Shown here: positions 1 through 7,519 of the stretch, piece by piece | Layout of the letters: every line of letters starts with the position of its first letter | How positions within the stretch are numbered: the stretch's first letter is position 1 | Assembly: GCA_016845285.1 (NCBI GenBank) | Contig: JAERSX010000277.1 | Span: 1-11,482, forward strand | Direction of reading: 5' to 3' | DNA length: 11,482 bases | Origin: Deltaproteobacteria bacterium | GTDB taxonomy: Bacteria; Myxococcota_A; UBA796; UBA2385 | The notes under the pieces: model-generated | Database searches by the model: none | What the model was told of the DNA's origin: nothing | Seen by the model: only the letters and a program-made list of their open reading frames with translations | Translations under genes and position numbers: made by a program

Positions 1-16
1 GGCCTGTGGTCGGGGC

Positions 17-3000
17 ATGCTCATCGAGGCGCGTCGCGTGGAGGTGGCCGTGCGGCGGGCGCTGGCCGAGAGTCCGGCGCACGACCCCGAGCTCGCCCGA
101 GTGTTGGAAGGCAGCGCCCTGGCTGCCATGACTCGAGGCGACCGGGCCTGGAGAGGGGTGGCCGTGCGCTGCCTGGCCCTGGCCTTCGAACAGTGGAAGA
201 CGCTGGGGCGGGCCGAAGATCGCCAGCGCGTGGGTGCGCAGCTTCGCCTGCTGGCGGACGGCGGTGTGCCGGTCCCCTTCGGAGACCTCGATCTCATCGA
301 TCAGATCGGGGTGGGCAGCATGGGCGAGGTCTGGCGTGCCCGGCCGGTGTTGGGCGGCCCGCCGCTGGCGGTCAAGGTGCTCACCCACGACGCGGCCCAG
401 CGCTCCAGCGCGCGAGGGGCCCTTGCCTGCGAAGTGCGCTCTGTGGCCCGGCTCACCCATCCCAACCTGGTCTCTGTCCACGACCACGGTCGGGTGAACG
501 CCGCAGCGGACGCCATGACCAAGGGGCGCCTGGTGTCGGGAAGCCTCTACCTGGTCATGGACCTCGTCGAGGGCGGCTCGCTGAGGCGGTGGTGCGGCGC
601 GCTTCCGTGGTCGGACTGTCGGGTGGTGCTCTCGCGACTGCTGCGGGGCCTCGCCCACGCCCACGCTCGGGGCGTCGTCCACCGCGACCTCAAGCCTGAC
701 AATGTGCTCGTCGTGCGGAGCGGCACCCGCCTCGTCGACGTGCGGCTCACCGACTTTGGCGTCGCGCATGCCATGGGTGAGGAGGAGGAGGTCCTCGTGG
801 TGGGCACGCCGGCCTTCATGGCCCCCGAGCAGGTGAGCGCCGACGTCTCTCTGGTGGGCCCGTGGACCGATCTCTACGCGCTGGGCGGTCTCGGATGGGC
901 GCTGGTCACAGGACAGCCGCCCTTCTCGGACAGCGACGTGGAGGAGCTGATGCGGCAGCAGGTGACGGCACCTCTGCCCGCCCTCCATCCTGTGGTGAAG
1001 GTGCCTCCGGGCTTCGAGCAGTGGCTCGGGGCATTGCTGGCCAAGGCGCCGGAACATCGTGTGCAGCGCGCGGCAGACGCCTTGGCGGCCCTCGAGGCGC
1101 TCCCGGATCCCCCGCGGTCTACGGTCGCGCCTTCCGGGGCCCTGGAGGTGGCCGTCAGCGAGTGGGCCACCCTCACCGTCTTTCACTCCAGAGTGCCCAT
1201 CTCCGAGCAGGAGACGGTGATCCGGCCCACCATGACCGGCCTCGGCAGCACGGCGGCCAGCCAGCACACGTTGGCCCTTCCGGTGCCCGAGATCCCGGCG
1301 AGCTGGCGGACCTGGGCCGGGAAGGTCGGCAGCAGGCCTCGGGTTGGGCTGGGCCTCGAGGCCGTGGTGATGCGAGAGGCCCCCTTCCTGGGCCGGGGCG
1401 ATGCCTGCGATCGCCTCTGGGCTCTGCTGCGCAGCCGTTCAGCCACCTTGGTGGGTGTCGAGGGAGCAGCCGGCGTGGGCAAGAGCCGGATGATTCGATG
1501 GTTGGCACGAGAGGCTCATGCGTCCGGCGCGGCGGTGGTCATCGAGGTGGGAAGTGACGGGCTCGTCGCGGCCCTGGAGAAGGCTCTGGGCTGGGGCCGC
1601 CTGGCGGTTTCGGAGCTCTGGCAGGCCGTCGACGCCGCCCTGCCAGAGGCCGAACCCATCGAGCGGGTCGCGGTGGTGGAGCTGTTCCGACCGGGGAGCG
1701 GTCGCGTCCATCTCGCGGGTCGTCGTGAGCGAGCGGCCCTCCTCGTGGGGCTTCTCAGCAGCCTGAGACAGGGGCGTGTGGTGGTGCTCAGCCGACCGGA
1801 GGGTCCCGCGGACGCTCTGATGGCCGACATCGTGACCCTCGCCGGCGACCGTGGCCTGTCGTTGTTGGCGCTGGCAGAGGGGGCGCCACCCCAGGGCGAG
1901 GGTGAGACGCTCCAGCTCGGGCCTCTCGGCTCCAGTGATGTGCGGGACCTCGTGGGTTCGCTGCTGCGCCTGGACCCGCGCTTGCTCGAGCGGGTGGTGC
2001 GCTGGAGTGGTGGCAACCCCGGTCTGGCGGTGCAGCAGGTCGCGAGCTGGGTGCAAACGGGCCAGCTCGTGCGCGATGCCAGCGGCTTCCGTCTCCGAGA
2101 GGGGGCCGCTGCGGTCTTTCCTGCCGATCTCGCCGAGGCATGGCAGGCGCGTGTGCGGGTCTTGCTCGAAGAGCTCGAGGCGACCGACGTCGTTGCGCTG
2201 GAGCTCCTGGCCTGCGCGGGTCGTCCGGTGAGCGCGGAGAGTTGGCGTGAGGTGTGTCGGCACGCCCGCGTGCGCCTCCGAGACGAGCTGCTGGTTCGTG
2301 CGCAGCGTGGTGGCTTCGTGCGCGAGCTGGATGGCCTCTGGTGTCTGGGTCACGGCCTCGTCGAGGCGTCTCTGCGCACCCACTCTGGCTCTTCCTGGCC
2401 AGATCGACACCGGTCCTGGGTGGAGGTCCTGCGCGGCGGGGAGGCGTCCGAAGAGTGGCTTGGGCGACACCTGCTGGGTGCGGGCGACGGCGCCGCGGCG
2501 GTGGCACCGTTGGTGGCATCGGCCAATGCAGCTGTGCGTCAAGGCGAGGCGGTGGTCGCGCTCCGGCTGTTCGACGCCGCCGCCGAGGCCTTGTCGGGCA
2601 CGGGGAGAGGAGCCCCCGACCCACGCTTCGCCGATGTCCACCTCGGGCGTTGTGCGGCCCTGTCCGAGCTCGGCCGCCTCGACGACGCTCAGCGCGAGGC
2701 TGCGATGGTCATCACACGGGCGCGGGCGGAGGGCTGGAGCGTCCCCCTGGGAGAGGCCCTGCGTCGCCACGGACTGGTGCTCCGCCAGCGAGGTGAGCTG
2801 GCCCAGGCAGAGCGCGAGCTTCGGGAGGCTGCCGAGCTCTTGTCCGACCGACCGGCCCAGCGGTGCCTCTGTCTCCACGGTCTGGCGCTGGCGGTGCGTA
2901 GCCGGGGGCGGGTCCGGGAGGCCCAGGAGCTCCTCCAGCGAGCGTGGTCCGAGGCCGAAGAGCACGGACTGACCGAAGAGCAGGGCGCCCTCCTCGTGGC

Positions 3001-3586
3001 GCTGGGAGGGGTGGCCATCCAGCTCGGCGAGCTCCGTGAGGCTCGGGGGCACCTCAACGAGGCCCTGGTCGTGGCGGAGTCCGCCGGGAGCCGAGTGGAT
3101 GTGGCCATGGCCCACAACGCCCTGGCCGCGGTGGCCCGCAAGGAGGGCCGGTTGGAGGACGCCGAGGCTGGCTATGGGCGTGCCCTCGAGTATTTCATGG
3201 CGGTGGGCATGACCCAGGCCGTCTTCCCGCGCATGAACCTGGGGCTGGTCCATCTGGAGCGGCGATCCTGGAGGCAGGCGCGTTCGGCCATGCGAGAGGT
3301 GTTGGCCGAGGTCGAGCGCCAGGGCCGCCTGGGGCTGGCTGGGGCAGCGCACGCGTCACTGCTCGCCCCCTCTCTGGCCCTGGACGATCCGGCCGCCTTC
3401 GATCGCCACCTGGCCGAGGCTGAGCTCCGCTTCGCGCAGACCGCCTTCGCCGAGCCCGATGTCGTCTGGGCCTGTCATCTGGCGGCCGAGGTGGCTGAGA
3501 AATTGCGCGATCCCGTTCGGGCTGCCGGGGCCCGGGCCCTCGCAGCCCAGCAGGAGCGTTCGCTGGCGGGACGTGCCGAGGAGTAG
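17..3586 (+). CDS. Ser/Thr protein kinase fused to STAND/AAA-type ATPase and TPR array (PknK-like)
   Basis: A cytoplasmic signalling protein that should phosphorylate Ser/Thr residues of unknown partners. The kinase domain spans about residues 90-355: glycine loop GVGSMGEV (98-105), AVK lysine K120, likely alpha-C Glu139, HRDLKPDN (222-229; catalytic D224), DFG (246-248) and GTPAFMAPE (263-271). All catalytic residues are present. After a linker, an AAA_16-like module begins near 455 (FLGR), with Walker A GAAGVGKS (483-490) and a SGGNPGL motif (664-670). The segment RVVVLS at 587-592 sits where Walker B should be but lacks the acidic pair. TPR-like helical repeats fill about 828-1180. Known relatives with kinase-ATPase-TPR order are PknK-type regulators. 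No transmembrane segment is evident. The start is unsettled: the frame is open to the window edge and the ATG has no good ribosome binding site. A GTG at 38 with GAGG upstream is another option. The family call is firm; substrates are unknown. Confidence 0.9.
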   Translation: MLIEARRVEVAVRRALAESPAHDPELARVLEGSALAAMTRGDRAWRGVAVRCLALAFEQWKTLGRAEDRQRVGAQLRLLADGGVPVPFGDLDLIDQIGVGSMGEVWRARPVLGGPPLAVKVLTHDAAQRSSARGALACEVRSVARLTHPNLVSVHDHGRVNAAADAMTKGRLVSGSLYLVMDLVEGGSLRRWCGALPWSDCRVVLSRLLRGLAHAHARGVVHRDLKPDNVLVVRSGTRLVDVRLTDFGVAHAMGEEEEVLVVGTPAFMAPEQVSADVSLVGPWTDLYALGGLGWALVTGQPPFSDSDVEELMRQQVTAPLPALHPVVKVPPGFEQWLGALLAKAPEHRVQRAADALAALEALPDPPRSTVAPSGALEVAVSEWATLTVFHSRVPISEQETVIRPTMTGLGSTAASQHTLALPVPEIPASWRTWAGKVGSRPRVGLGLEAVVMREAPFLGRGDACDRLWALLRSRSATLVGVEGAAGVGKSRMIRWLAREAHASGAAVVIEVGSDGLVAALEKALGWGRLAVSELWQAVDAALPEAEPIERVAVVELFRPGSGRVHLAGRRERAALLVGLLSSLRQGRVVVLSRPEGPADALMADIVTLAGDRGLSLLALAEGAPPQGEGETLQLGPLGSSDVRDLVGSLLRLDPRLLERVVRWSGGNPGLAVQQVASWVQTGQLVRDASGFRLREGAAAVFPADLAEAWQARVRVLLEELEATDVVALELLACAGRPVSAESWREVCRHARVRLRDELLVRAQRGGFVRELDGLWCLGHGLVEASLRTHSGSSWPDRHRSWVEVLRGGEASEEWLGRHLLGAGDGAAAVAPLVASANAAVRQGEAVVALRLFDAAAEALSGTGRGAPDPRFADVHLGRCAALSELGRLDDAQREAAMVITRARAEGWSVPLGEALRRHGLVLRQRGELAQAERELREAAELLSDRPAQRCLCLHGLALAVRSRGRVREAQELLQRAWSEAEEHGLTEEQGALLVALGGVAIQLGELREARGHLNEALVVAESAGSRVDVAMAHNALAAVARKEGRLEDAEAGYGRALEYFMAVGMTQAVFPRMNLGLVHLERRSWRQARSAMREVLAEVERQGRLGLAGAAHASLLAPSLALDDPAAFDRHLAEAELRFAQTAFAEPDVVWACHLAAEVAEKLRDPVRAAGARALAAQQERSLAGRAEE

Positions 3587-3606
3587 GGCGCCCTCGCGGA
3601 GGGGGC
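3587..3606. terminator. GC-rich hairpin filling the gap between convergent genes
   Basis: The 20 bp between the kinase stop and the stop of the minus-strand FG-GAP gene are all G or C except two bases. CCCTC (3591-3595) pairs with GAGGG (3599-3603) around a GCG loop, and the flanks can pair further with a shift. The position suits a bidirectional terminator. There is no T-tract on either side, so a classical intrinsic terminator is not shown. Confidence 0.3.
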
Positions 3607-5085
3607 TCAGTCCAGGGCTGACAGCTCCAGCAGGTGCACGGCCCCGGCGTCGGCGTTGGTGCCGGGTGCTCCCACCAGCAGGGCCTCGCCCATGGGCAGC
3701 AGGGCAGCGCCAGCCTCGGCGTTGGGTTCCAAGGACTCGAGGTGCAGATCGGCCTCGTCGGTCGATGCGCTGGCCTGGACCGGGCTCAGCCAGCCCATGA
3801 CCGCTCCGCCTGCACCGGTGTCGTCCGCTCCGGTGAGCAGGTCGAGGACACCGTCGCCGTCGAGATCCATGGCGTGGAGCGAGCCTCCCATGGCCATGCG
3901 CTCCCGTGCGCCACTCAGGGTGAATGTGGCCGCGTCGCCCACGTTCACCCCACTCCAGGCCGAGAGATCGGTGCCTCCAGCCAGCACGTAGACCGCGCCG
4001 CTCAGGAGCTCTTCGCCGGTGGCGGCCCGTGCGCCGAGCACGGCGTCCTCGTAGCCGTCTTGATCGACGTCGAGGGTGAGCATCGCGCTGCCCAGGCGCG
4101 CGTCGATGGTCTCGCCGAGCACGCTGCCGTCGGCGCTGGTGGCGAGGTCCACATCGGCTTCGATGGGTCCGCGCACCAGCCATGCGGAGCCGGCGTTCTC
4201 TGCGGCCGAGGAGTCGAGCAAGGCCCAAGCGATGAGCTCGTCGATGCCGTCGCCGTCGAGGTCTCCGGCGGCGGGGGCGGCGTAGCCGAGCTGGCCCTCG
4301 GGGCTGGCTCCCCAGATGGTCACCGCCTCGTCTTGCAGGCTCGACTCGCTCAGGGGCACGTCGCCGGGCAGCAACAGGATGGCGCCCGAGCGGGTGCCGG
4401 CCGATCCCGCCAGACCGTCGGCGCCCACCAGGAGGTCCACCACGTCGTCGCCCGTGAGGTCGCGCGAGGTGGCGATGCTGCGTCCCACCAGGCCGGCAGC
4501 CGTGGTGCCATCGAGGCGCAGGGCTCTGTCGAGCGCATCGCCGTCGAGGGCGCCATCGAGGGGCACGAGGAAGACGCTGCCCGCACGGCTGGCCGAGGCC
4601 GAGGCCGCGGGGGAGCCGATGACCAGCTCCTCGACGCTGTCGCCGTCCAGGTCGTCGATCTGTGCCACTGACCACCCGAACCAGGCGTCGGTCTCAGGGC
4701 CCGTCAGGGTGGCGGTCGCGCCGCTGGCGAAGCCGCCGTCGTAGACCACCACCTCGTCGGCCCCCCAGGCGCCGGCGACCCAGCCGTCCGTGCCCCCGTC
4801 GCCCAGGTCGGTGGCGCTCAGGGCCTGGCCCAGACGGGCATCGGTGGAGCCCGCCTCGACGCCGTCGGTCACGTCGTCGAGCTGGCCCACACAGGGCAGC
4901 GTCGCTCCGTTGCAGTCGGCGTCCACGCCGTCGCCGCAGACGTCCTCGGCTCCGGGGTTCACGGCGTTCCAGGAGTCGTCGCAGTCCCCCTGGTTCTCGG
5001 TGTAGCCGTCGCCGTCGAAGTCATCGTCGGGGTCGACAACCGGGGGGCCGCCGCGACAGGCCAGCAACGCGATGAAGATCCACAT
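3607..5085 (-). CDS. Lipoprotein with MopE-type metal-binding motif and seven-bladed FG-GAP beta-propeller
   Basis: Predicted cell-envelope lipoprotein of 492 residues. The signal is very short, MWIFIALLAC, with the lipid cysteine at residue 10 and no basic residue before it. Residues about 20-60 match the MopE-type putative metal-binding pattern: DGDGY, DCDD, NPGAEDVC, then DGVDADCNG, with Cys35, Cys50, Cys58 and then Cys65. Seven FG-GAP (integrin-alpha-like) blades follow, starting near 85, 136, 200, 266, 331, 398 and 459. Five carry Asp-rich Ca2+-type loops, such as DLDGDS (145-150), DLDGDG (275-280, 407-412) and DVDQDG (339-344); the first and last blades are degenerate. The start is well fixed: AGAGG lies 4 nt upstream and an in-frame TGA lies five codons earlier. 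It follows the ferritin-like gene by 15 nt, so it is probably last in a three-gene operon. Likely role: surface binding or adhesion, possibly metal-linked; the ligand is unknown. Confidence 0.85.
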   Translation of the reverse strand: MWIFIALLACRGGPPVVDPDDDFDGDGYTENQGDCDDSWNAVNPGAEDVCGDGVDADCNGATLPCVGQLDDVTDGVEAGSTDARLGQALSATDLGDGGTDGWVAGAWGADEVVVYDGGFASGATATLTGPETDAWFGWSVAQIDDLDGDSVEELVIGSPAASASASRAGSVFLVPLDGALDGDALDRALRLDGTTAAGLVGRSIATSRDLTGDDVVDLLVGADGLAGSAGTRSGAILLLPGDVPLSESSLQDEAVTIWGASPEGQLGYAAPAAGDLDGDGIDELIAWALLDSSAAENAGSAWLVRGPIEADVDLATSADGSVLGETIDARLGSAMLTLDVDQDGYEDAVLGARAATGEELLSGAVYVLAGGTDLSAWSGVNVGDAATFTLSGARERMAMGGSLHAMDLDGDGVLDLLTGADDTGAGGAVMGWLSPVQASASTDEADLHLESLEPNAEAGAALLPMGEALLVGAPGTNADAGAVHLLELSALD

Positions 5086-5100
5086 GGTGCCTCTCGTGGC

Positions 5101-6057
5101 TCAGGCCGCGAGGCGGCGGGTGAAGTCATTCACCAGCGCCTGTACCTCGGCCTGGCTGGGGGGCCCGAGGTCGGCCGGGCTCAGGGCCCAGGTGATGTCG
5201 GCGCGGTGGTGCAGCGCGTCCAAGGCCTCGGCCTGGGCTGCGACGACGGTGTCCTGCTCGGCAGGAGGGAGCTGCTGGAGGAACCAGGCGTGCAGATCCC
5301 AGGCGAGCTGTGCATGGCGCGTCTCGTCCTCGGCGATGCGGGTGTACAGCGCCCGAAGGCCGGGTGTCTGGGCGTGCTGTGCCTTCCAGTGGGCGCACAA
5401 CGCGGCCCAGGTCTCGTGCACACAGCCTTCGACGGCGTTGTGGAGCGCCATGACGTGCAGATCTGGCACGGCCCGGGGCCCCACCAGGGGCTCGGGCACG
5501 GCGCTTCCGTGACGTGCGGCCAGGGACCCCAGCCAGCGGGCGTGGTGACGCTCGTCTTCGGCTGCCGACCAGCAGCGGCCGATCAGGGAAGGTGGCGCCC
5601 CCCAGCTGGCGAGCAGCAGCGCAAGCTCCTCGAAGGCCTGCACGCTCGCGGCCTCCAGGTGGGCCTGGGCGGCCCAGAAGGCGCCCAGTGAGGACTCTTC
5701 CGGCTCGGGAAGCTCGGCGTGTCCGATGGGTCGTCGGCCTTCGCAGAAGTACTCGTAGCCGGTGCCGGTGCAGGTCACCGTCCCACCCTCGTCGCTCCCC
5801 TCCAGCACCTCCACCGAGCAGGTGTCGACGCTGGCCTCCCAGCCGGTCTGGTCGGCGTAGATCTCGCCGCACACCCACGAGCAGGCGTACTGGTGGTCGT
5901 CGCCCCCGTCATCGAGGTACGCGGCCACCTGCTCCGGGCTGAGGGACTCCTCGCTCAGCGAGAACTCCTCGGACTCCGGGTTGCAGTTCCAGGTGGGGGG
6001 GCAGCCTGTGGCCGACAGACTCGACAAGCTGGCGAGGATTGCGGCGCGCACGTTCAC
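5101..6057 (-). CDS. Ferritin-like di-iron domain lipoprotein
   Basis: A 318-residue exported protein. A short hydrophobic leader ends in SATGC, placing the lipid cysteine at residue 19. Residues 25-105 hold six further cysteines (25, 59, 63, 80, 96, 105), which would fit disulfides outside the cytoplasm. From about 120 to 285 lies a four-helix ferritin-like domain made of two similar halves: Glu135 with ExxH at 169-172 (within AEDERHH), then Glu210 with ExxH at 245-248 (within AEDETRH). These give the usual carboxylate-histidine set for a di-iron site. Such domains store iron or use it for oxidation; which applies here cannot be read from the sequence. The GTG start is supported by GAGGT 4 nt upstream. 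It lies 69 nt after the propeller gene and 15 nt before the FG-GAP gene. An AGGGG/CCCCT hairpin (6069-6087) sits in the upstream spacer. The domain call is good; the cell-surface location is inferred from the lipobox. Confidence 0.8.
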   Translation of the reverse strand: MNVRAAILASLSSLSATGCPPTWNCNPESEEFSLSEESLSPEQVAAYLDDGGDDHQYACSWVCGEIYADQTGWEASVDTCSVEVLEGSDEGGTVTCTGTGYEYFCEGRRPIGHAELPEPEESSLGAFWAAQAHLEAASVQAFEELALLLASWGAPPSLIGRCWSAAEDERHHARWLGSLAARHGSAVPEPLVGPRAVPDLHVMALHNAVEGCVHETWAALCAHWKAQHAQTPGLRALYTRIAEDETRHAQLAWDLHAWFLQQLPPAEQDTVVAAQAEALDALHHRADITWALSPADLGPPSQAEVQALVNDFTRRLAA

Positions 6058-6126
6058 GGTGACCTCGGAGGGGACAGCGTACCCCCTGTGAGCGGGAGCA
6101 GCGCCCTCAGACGGTCGGGGGGGGAC

Positions 6127-7317
6127 TCACTTGGTCTGGAGGCGCAGCAGCTCGTTGTTCACGGCGTCCACGAACCAGATGTCGTCGAGGCTCGGGGCGA
6201 CCAGGCCCATGAGTGCGCCCTCGGGAACCTCCAGCTCCAGGTAGTCCACCAGGTTGCCCTCGAGATCGAAGGCGAAGATGGTGCCGCTGGCGTTGTCGGT
6301 CACGAGGAGGTGGCCCTCCACCAGCTCGATGCCCGAAGGTGCGGACAGGCCGTGCTCTTCGCCATCGACGAGGGTCCAGATGTCGGCACCCTCCATCTCG
6401 TACTGGGTCACGCCGGGCTCGTTGGCGCGGATCTCGTCGCCGGGCTCACCGGTCTCCGTGTCGAGCACTGCGACCCGCCCGTTGCCGGTGTCGGCGATGT
6501 AGAGCAGGCCGGAGCTCTCGTCGAGGACGAGGTGGCTGGGCACATCGGCCAGGCGCTTGACCTCGTCCTTGGCGTAGCGGATGACGATGCCGTCGCTGTG
6601 GTCGTCGAAGCCGATGTCGTGATCGGCTGCGAAGTCGTAGAAGCTGATCGAGCTGTCGCCGCCGTCGAAGACCCAGTAGTGGTTGTCCGTGCCGCCCCAC
6701 TCGATGCCCATGCAGAAGGGGCTCTCGTGGAGCATGTCGAGGTGGCTGCCCAGGTCGACGTGGAAGCCGAAGAGCTGGGAGAGGTACTCGATGGCTTCGT
6801 CGTTGGACTCGGCGAACCAGTCGAGATCGGCGGTCCACAGCGTGGGACCCATGAAGCCGTTGGGGGCCGACTGACCGTTGTAGGTGTTGCGGCTCTCCTG
6901 GCAGGTGCCGAAGGTGAGCTCGTCGCTCTCGGACCACGTGGCCGCGCCGAAGGAGATGCTCGAGACCTCCTCCATGAAGTGCATGGCGAAGGGATCGATG
7001 CGGTGATCGACGTCCTGAGCATCGGTGTCGGGGTCGAAGAAGATGCTGACCGAGTCGTCGGTCCGGTTGACCACCCAGAGCTGGCCGAGGCCGTAGTCCG
7101 GGTTGAAGTCGAGGTCCCGGGGCACGTCCAGGCCGTCGTCCTCGGTGCCCACCACCGACAACGTGACGTTGTCCAGGGAGTGGGACTCGTGACCGAGCGC
7201 GCCCACACCGGGCAGCTCCTCCTGGACTTCTTCTTCTTCGTCGTCGTCATCGCCCTTGTCGTTGCAAGAGATCAGAACGACCGACAATGGGAGCAGTGCC
7301 AAGAGCAGGCCACGCAT
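6127..7317 (-). CDS. Lipoprotein with NHL-like beta-propeller repeats
   Basis: A 396-residue predicted lipoprotein. MRGLLLALLPLSVVLISC is a clear type II signal with the lipid cysteine at 18. An acidic linker (D23-D26, E27-E30) should hold the folded part away from the membrane. The body has NHL-type beta-strand repeats, clearest at about 259-290 (PSHLVLDESSGLLYIADTGN and on) and 325-360 (SAPSGIELVEGHLLVTDNAS and on), with a weaker one at 64-95 and another near 370-390. Two cysteines (139, 202) lie in an insert between the first repeat and the later ones that is rich in Trp, His and Asp. NHL propellers usually bind proteins, nucleic acids or sugars, and some are enzymes; no catalytic set is visible here. 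TGGAGG lies 5 nt before the ATG. It is the first gene of the probable minus-strand operon, with a candidate promoter at 7338-7367. Confidence 0.75.
   Translation of the reverse strand: MRGLLLALLPLSVVLISCNDKGDDDDEEEEVQEELPGVGALGHESHSLDNVTLSVVGTEDDGLDVPRDLDFNPDYGLGQLWVVNRTDDSVSIFFDPDTDAQDVDHRIDPFAMHFMEEVSSISFGAATWSESDELTFGTCQESRNTYNGQSAPNGFMGPTLWTADLDWFAESNDEAIEYLSQLFGFHVDLGSHLDMLHESPFCMGIEWGGTDNHYWVFDGGDSSISFYDFAADHDIGFDDHSDGIVIRYAKDEVKRLADVPSHLVLDESSGLLYIADTGNGRVAVLDTETGEPGDEIRANEPGVTQYEMEGADIWTLVDGEEHGLSAPSGIELVEGHLLVTDNASGTIFAFDLEGNLVDYLELEVPEGALMGLVAPSLDDIWFVDAVNNELLRLQTK
7228..7251 (-). repeat. Trinucleotide run coding for the acidic linker DDDDEEEE
   Basis: Read on the minus strand, four Asp codons (GAT then three GAC) and four GAA codons lie side by side just after the lipobox of the NHL-like lipoprotein. 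The perfect GAA run is 12 bp. A run of this kind can change length by slippage in whole codons, which would lengthen or shorten the linker without breaking the frame. Confidence 0.6.
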
Positions 7318-7326
7318 GGGAACCTC

Positions 7327-7365
7327 CAGGTGCCTACCTTATTGCCGATCGCACGGGCAGGTGCC
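7327..7365. repeat. Pair of exact direct repeats CAGGTGCC, 31 bp apart
   Basis: CAGGTGCC occurs at 7327-7334 and again at 7358-7365. The start-to-start distance of 31 bp is close to three helical turns. On the minus strand the copies read GGCACCTG: one overlaps the candidate -35 element and the other lies between the candidate -10 and the ribosome binding site. This layout would suit a regulator binding both copies on one DNA face. No regulator is identified. Confidence 0.4.
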
Positions 7366-7367
7366 AA
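7338..7367 (-). promoter_or_regulatory. Candidate promoter of the lipoprotein operon
   Basis: On the minus strand TTGGCA (7362-7367, one mismatch to TTGACA) is followed after 18 bp by AATAAG (7338-7343, four of six to TATAAT), the only AT-rich spot in the divergent region. The predicted leader is about 15-20 nt, ending in TGGAGG (7323-7328) and the ATG at 7317. Spacing and position are right, but high-GC promoters are poorly predicted by sequence alone. Confidence 0.4.
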
Positions 7368-7507
7368 GGCTGGGTCAAGGGATCGACGGACGGAGACACT
7401 TGAGGACCTACCTGGGCTGGGTCCCTGGTGGTGTCGGCGGCATGGGCGCGAGACGGCGCGGAGGGCGCTGCGCCGCATGAGGCGAGGGGATAGTGCGCTC
7501 CGACTTC

Positions 7508-7513
7508 GGAGGT
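7508..7513 (+). promoter_or_regulatory. Ribosome binding site that fixes the acyl-CoA ligase start
   Basis: GGAGGT lies 6 nt before the ATG at 7520. An ATG at 7493 is in the same frame but would place this site inside the coding sequence, so 7520 is the better start. A weak -10-like GATAGT lies at 7489-7494 with no recognisable -35 partner. Confidence 0.75.
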
Positions 7514-7519
7514 TTGCCC

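Noticed and set aside
1439..3352. Open minus-strand frame of 637 codons opposite the kinase gene
   Set aside because: It is antisense to a clear kinase-ATPase-TPR protein, has a His/Gln/Gly-rich translation with no domain, and arises because stop codons are rare on the complementary strand of GC-rich coding DNA.
3356..4675. Open minus-strand frame of 439 codons overlapping the FG-GAP gene
   Set aside because: The translation is extremely Arg-rich and out of frame with the FG-GAP blades, and it extends into the kinase gene.
7464..7474. GGCGC-T-GCGCC palindrome in the divergent region
   Set aside because: Short pure-GC dyads are expected often by chance in this composition, and it does not sit at a useful position relative to either start.
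7493..7519. ATG at 7493 as the ligase start
   Set aside because: It has no ribosome binding site and would place the strong GGAGGT of the 7520 start inside the gene.
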